Source: Ruminococcus sp. UBA3665
GTDB taxonomy: Bacteria > Bacillota > Clostridia > Oscillospirales > Ruminococcaceae
Length of the DNA: 6,627 bases
Direction: 5' to 3'
Assembly (NCBI GenBank): GCA_002373165.1
Contig: DFJS01000098.1
Span: 1-6,627, forward strand
Below, in pieces: positions 4,464 through 6,627 of the stretch. The position numbers and the translations under genes are program-made. Numbering within the stretch: position 1 is the first letter of the stretch; each line of letters opens with the position of its first letter. The notes under the pieces were generated by a model. That model was not told the DNA's origin. It made no database searches and worked only from the letters and a program-made list of their open reading frames with translations.

Positions 4464-6143
4464 ATGAAAAATTATCAGAAATACTCCAGACAATATTTCC
4501 CGGTTGAAAATGCCCCCATGCGCTGGACCAAAAAAGAATATATCGAAAAAGCTCCGGCCTGGTGCAGTGTCGATCTGCGTGACGGCAATCAGGCTCTGAT
4601 TATCCCCATGAGTCTGGAAGAAAAACTCGAATTCTTTAAATTATTGGTCAAAATCGGCTTTAAAGAAATCGAAGTCGGCTTCCCTGCCGCTTCCGAGACA
4701 GAATACGAATTCTGCCGCGCTCTGATCGAACAGGATCTGATTCCGGATGATGTTACCATTCAGGTGCTGACCCAGTCCCGCGAGCACATCATTGCCAAAA
4801 CTTACGAGGCTCTGAAAGGCTGCAAACATGCCATTGTGCATCTGTATAATTCGACTTCTGTCGCACAGCGTGAACAGGTGTTCCGGAAAAGCAAGCAGGA
4901 AATTATCGATATCGCCGTATTCGGCGCAAAGCTCTGCAAAGAGTACAGAGAAAAAACTCCCGGAAACTTCCAGTTTGAATATTCTCCGGAAAGTTTTACC
5001 GGAACAGAACCTGAATTTGCTGCTGAAATCTGCAATGCTGTGATTGACATCTGGCAGCCCTCTGAAAATGACAAAGTCATCATCAATCTGCCTGTTACCG
5101 TATCGCATTCCATGCCGCATATCTATGCCAATCAGGTGGAATACATGAACGATCACCTCAAGAACAGAGAAAACCTGATTATTTCTCTGCATCCGCACAA
5201 TGACCGCGGCTGTGCCGTGGCAGATACCGAACTCGGACTGCTGGCAGGCGGCGACCGCGTAGAAGGCACACTGTTCGGCAACGGCGAACGCACAGGCAAT
5301 GTCGATATTGTAACACTGGGCATGAACATGTTCTCTCAGGGCGTTGACCCGGAACTGGATTTCTCCAATATGCCCGAACTGACTGAACTCTATGAACGCG
5401 TTACCAGAATGCAGGTCTATGACCGTCAGCCGTACAGCGGAAAACTCGTCTTTGCAGCGTTCAGCGGCTCGCATCAGGATGCCATCGCCAAGGGCATGAA
5501 ATACCGCGAAGAACATGACCCCGATCACTGGAATGTTCCCTATCTGCCTATTGACCCGACCGATGTCGGCAGAGTTTACGAGGCAGATGTCATCCGGATT
5601 AACAGTCAGTCCGGCAAGGGCGGCATCGGCTATCTGCTGGAAACGCAGTTCGGCCTTGATCTGCCTAAGACCATGCGCGAAGAATTCGGCTATCTGGTAA
5701 AAGGCATTTCTGACCACGCCCATAAAGAACTGCTTCCGGATGAAGTGCATGAAATCTTCCTGAACACGTATGTCAATATCAGAAAACCGCTGGAATATCA
5801 GGAAATTCACTATGTTCAGAAAAATAATGACCAGACTTTCATTCAGGCATCTTTGACTCTCACGCAGGACGGCGATCCGTTTACAATCAAATCTGACGGA
5901 GCAAGCGGCCGTCTGGATGCCGTCAGCAATGCACTGAAAGCCTTTACGGGCGTAAAATTCAACGTGCAGACTTATAACGAACATGCACTGACTTCTACTT
6001 CTGCATCCGAAGCCGCCGCCTATGTTTCCATCAAGGCCGAGGATAAAATCTACTGGGGAGTCGGCATCAAGAAAGATATTTCCGAAGCCTCTGTTGCCGC
6101 GCTGTTCAGTGCACTGAACAGATATCTGACAGATAAGAAATAA
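4464..6143 (+). CDS. leuA: 2-isopropylmalate synthase
   Basis: LeuA condenses acetyl-CoA with 2-oxoisovalerate to give 2-isopropylmalate, the committed step of leucine synthesis. The 559-residue length and sequence fit the longer, type 2 form of LeuA. The TIM-barrel catalytic domain starts near residue 33 with CSVDLRDGNQAL (R39, D40 and Q43 at the active site) and continues with VGFPAAS (71-77), the metal-binding HPHNDRG (H243 and H245), and GNGERTGN (272-279). SGSHQDAI (334-341) and SQSGKGGIGYLLE (381-393) mark the linker region. Residues from about 440 to the end form the LeuA dimer/regulatory domain, where leucine feedback inhibition normally acts. AAAGG at 4448-4452 is eleven bases before the ATG, a slightly long spacing. 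The T-box leader directly upstream gives leucine-responsive control, and this agrees with the assignment. No leuB, leuC or leuD follows; the next gene is a glycoside hydrolase. Confidence 0.97.
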   Translation: MKNYQKYSRQYFPVENAPMRWTKKEYIEKAPAWCSVDLRDGNQALIIPMSLEEKLEFFKLLVKIGFKEIEVGFPAASETEYEFCRALIEQDLIPDDVTIQVLTQSREHIIAKTYEALKGCKHAIVHLYNSTSVAQREQVFRKSKQEIIDIAVFGAKLCKEYREKTPGNFQFEYSPESFTGTEPEFAAEICNAVIDIWQPSENDKVIINLPVTVSHSMPHIYANQVEYMNDHLKNRENLIISLHPHNDRGCAVADTELGLLAGGDRVEGTLFGNGERTGNVDIVTLGMNMFSQGVDPELDFSNMPELTELYERVTRMQVYDRQPYSGKLVFAAFSGSHQDAIAKGMKYREEHDPDHWNVPYLPIDPTDVGRVYEADVIRINSQSGKGGIGYLLETQFGLDLPKTMREEFGYLVKGISDHAHKELLPDEVHEIFLNTYVNIRKPLEYQEIHYVQKNNDQTFIQASLTLTQDGDPFTIKSDGASGRLDAVSNALKAFTGVKFNVQTYNEHALTSTSASEAAAYVSIKAEDKIYWGVGIKKDISEASVAALFSALNRYLTDKK

Positions 6144-6164
6144 ATCAGAAAGGACTGCTGATTC

Positions 6165-6627
6165 ATGATCACAAGCATTAATCTGCAAGGCACATGGCAG
6201 TTTCTGGCTGATGAAGAACAGAATTATTCCTCTCCGCCGGAAGTATTTCCGGATACGATTCAGCTTCCCGGCACAACGGCAATTTATCAGAAAGGCAAAT
6301 ATAATTCCAAACGGGAAACGGGCTGTCTGACAGAAGTTTACCCCTATTCCGGAAATGCGTGGTTTCAGAAAGAAATCACGCTGCCGGAAGGCTGGGCTTC
6401 TGACCAGATTGCTATGGGTGAATTATTTCTGGAACGAACCAGAATCACAAAAGTCTGGATTGACGGCGAATATCTCGGCACAGAAAACAGTCTCTGCACG
6501 CCTCATCACTATGATATTTCTTCCTGCATCCGGAAAAAAATAACAATTACCATCTGTGTGAATAATACAGATTATCCGACACGGGGCGGTCATATGACCT
6601 CTCCCGATACGCAGACCAACTGGAACG
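6165..6627 (+). CDS. Glycoside hydrolase family 2-type protein, N-terminal part (runs off right edge)
   Basis: The window holds 154 codons of an open frame that continues past the edge. The protein begins MITSINLQGTWQFLADEE and has the pattern of the N-terminal sugar-binding (jelly-roll) domain of GH2 enzymes such as beta-galactosidases and beta-glucuronidases: LNGxW-like start, LPGTTA (about 40), NAWFQKEITLP, LFLERTRITKVWIDGEYLG, TPHHYDIS, and GGHMTSPDTQTNWN at the edge. The catalytic barrel lies outside, so substrate cannot be told. No signal peptide is visible, so the enzyme is probably cytoplasmic and acts on imported oligosaccharides. AAAGGA at 6149-6154 is ten bases before the ATG. It starts 21 bp after the leuA stop, with no promoter or terminator between, so it is probably on the leuA transcript. 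Confidence 0.9.
   Translation, partial: MITSINLQGTWQFLADEEQNYSSPPEVFPDTIQLPGTTAIYQKGKYNSKRETGCLTEVYPYSGNAWFQKEITLPEGWASDQIAMGELFLERTRITKVWIDGEYLGTENSLCTPHHYDISSCIRKKITITICVNNTDYPTRGGHMTSPDTQTNWN

Noticed and set aside
4641..6188. Very long open frame (515 codons) on the strand opposite leuA
   Set aside because: It lies wholly antisense to a convincingly identified leuA and has no family-like motifs. The openness comes from the codon bias of leuA, which leaves few stops in the mirror frame.

Overview
The window looks like a moderate-GC genome of a Gram-positive gut or rumen clostridium, most like Ruminococcus and relatives (Oscillospiraceae). The evidence is the set of sigma-A promoters with TTGACA boxes and extended -10 elements, strong AGGAGG-type ribosome binding sites, a T-box leader, a DUF951 gene beside prfA, a three-S1-domain protein, and a secreted serpin lipoprotein. 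Species assignment is inference. No mobile element, tRNA, rRNA or CRISPR array is visible.

Left part (1-1298). On the minus strand a two-gene unit runs off the left edge: a DUF951 zinc-ribbon-like small protein (333-530) overlaps by 8 bp the start of prfA (release factor 1, N-terminal 113 residues in the window). Its promoter lies at 568-596. Divergently, 707-1054 (+) encodes a 115-residue protein that I do not recognise. It is followed by a 244-bp gap that holds a good promoter (1130-1158) and a leader of about 134 nt with two interleaved perfect complementarities, a possible pseudoknot or conformational switch.

Middle (1299-4047). The leader feeds a 316-residue protein with three S1 RNA-binding domains (1299-2249). 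It converges on a thioredoxin-family gene (2271-2588, minus) with an atypical WCAPC active site. A strong hairpin terminator lies between the two stop codons and runs into the 3' end of the thioredoxin gene. The thioredoxin gene has its own near-consensus promoter and is divergent from a 413-residue lipoprotein serpin (2763-4004), which ends in a clean intrinsic terminator.

Right part (4048-6627). A perfect-consensus promoter drives a complete T-box leader with antiterminator and terminator forms. Its specifier triplet reads most naturally as CUG (leucine). It controls leuA (2-isopropylmalate synthase, 559 aa), so leucine synthesis should be switched on when uncharged tRNA-Leu accumulates. 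Only 21 bp after leuA, with no terminator between them, starts a glycoside hydrolase family 2 type gene that runs off the right edge and may share the leucine control.

Most of the window is ordinary housekeeping sequence. The items most worth a second look are the structured leader of the S1-domain gene, the lipid-anchored serpin with an acidic predicted P1, and the T-box-leuA-GH2 arrangement.
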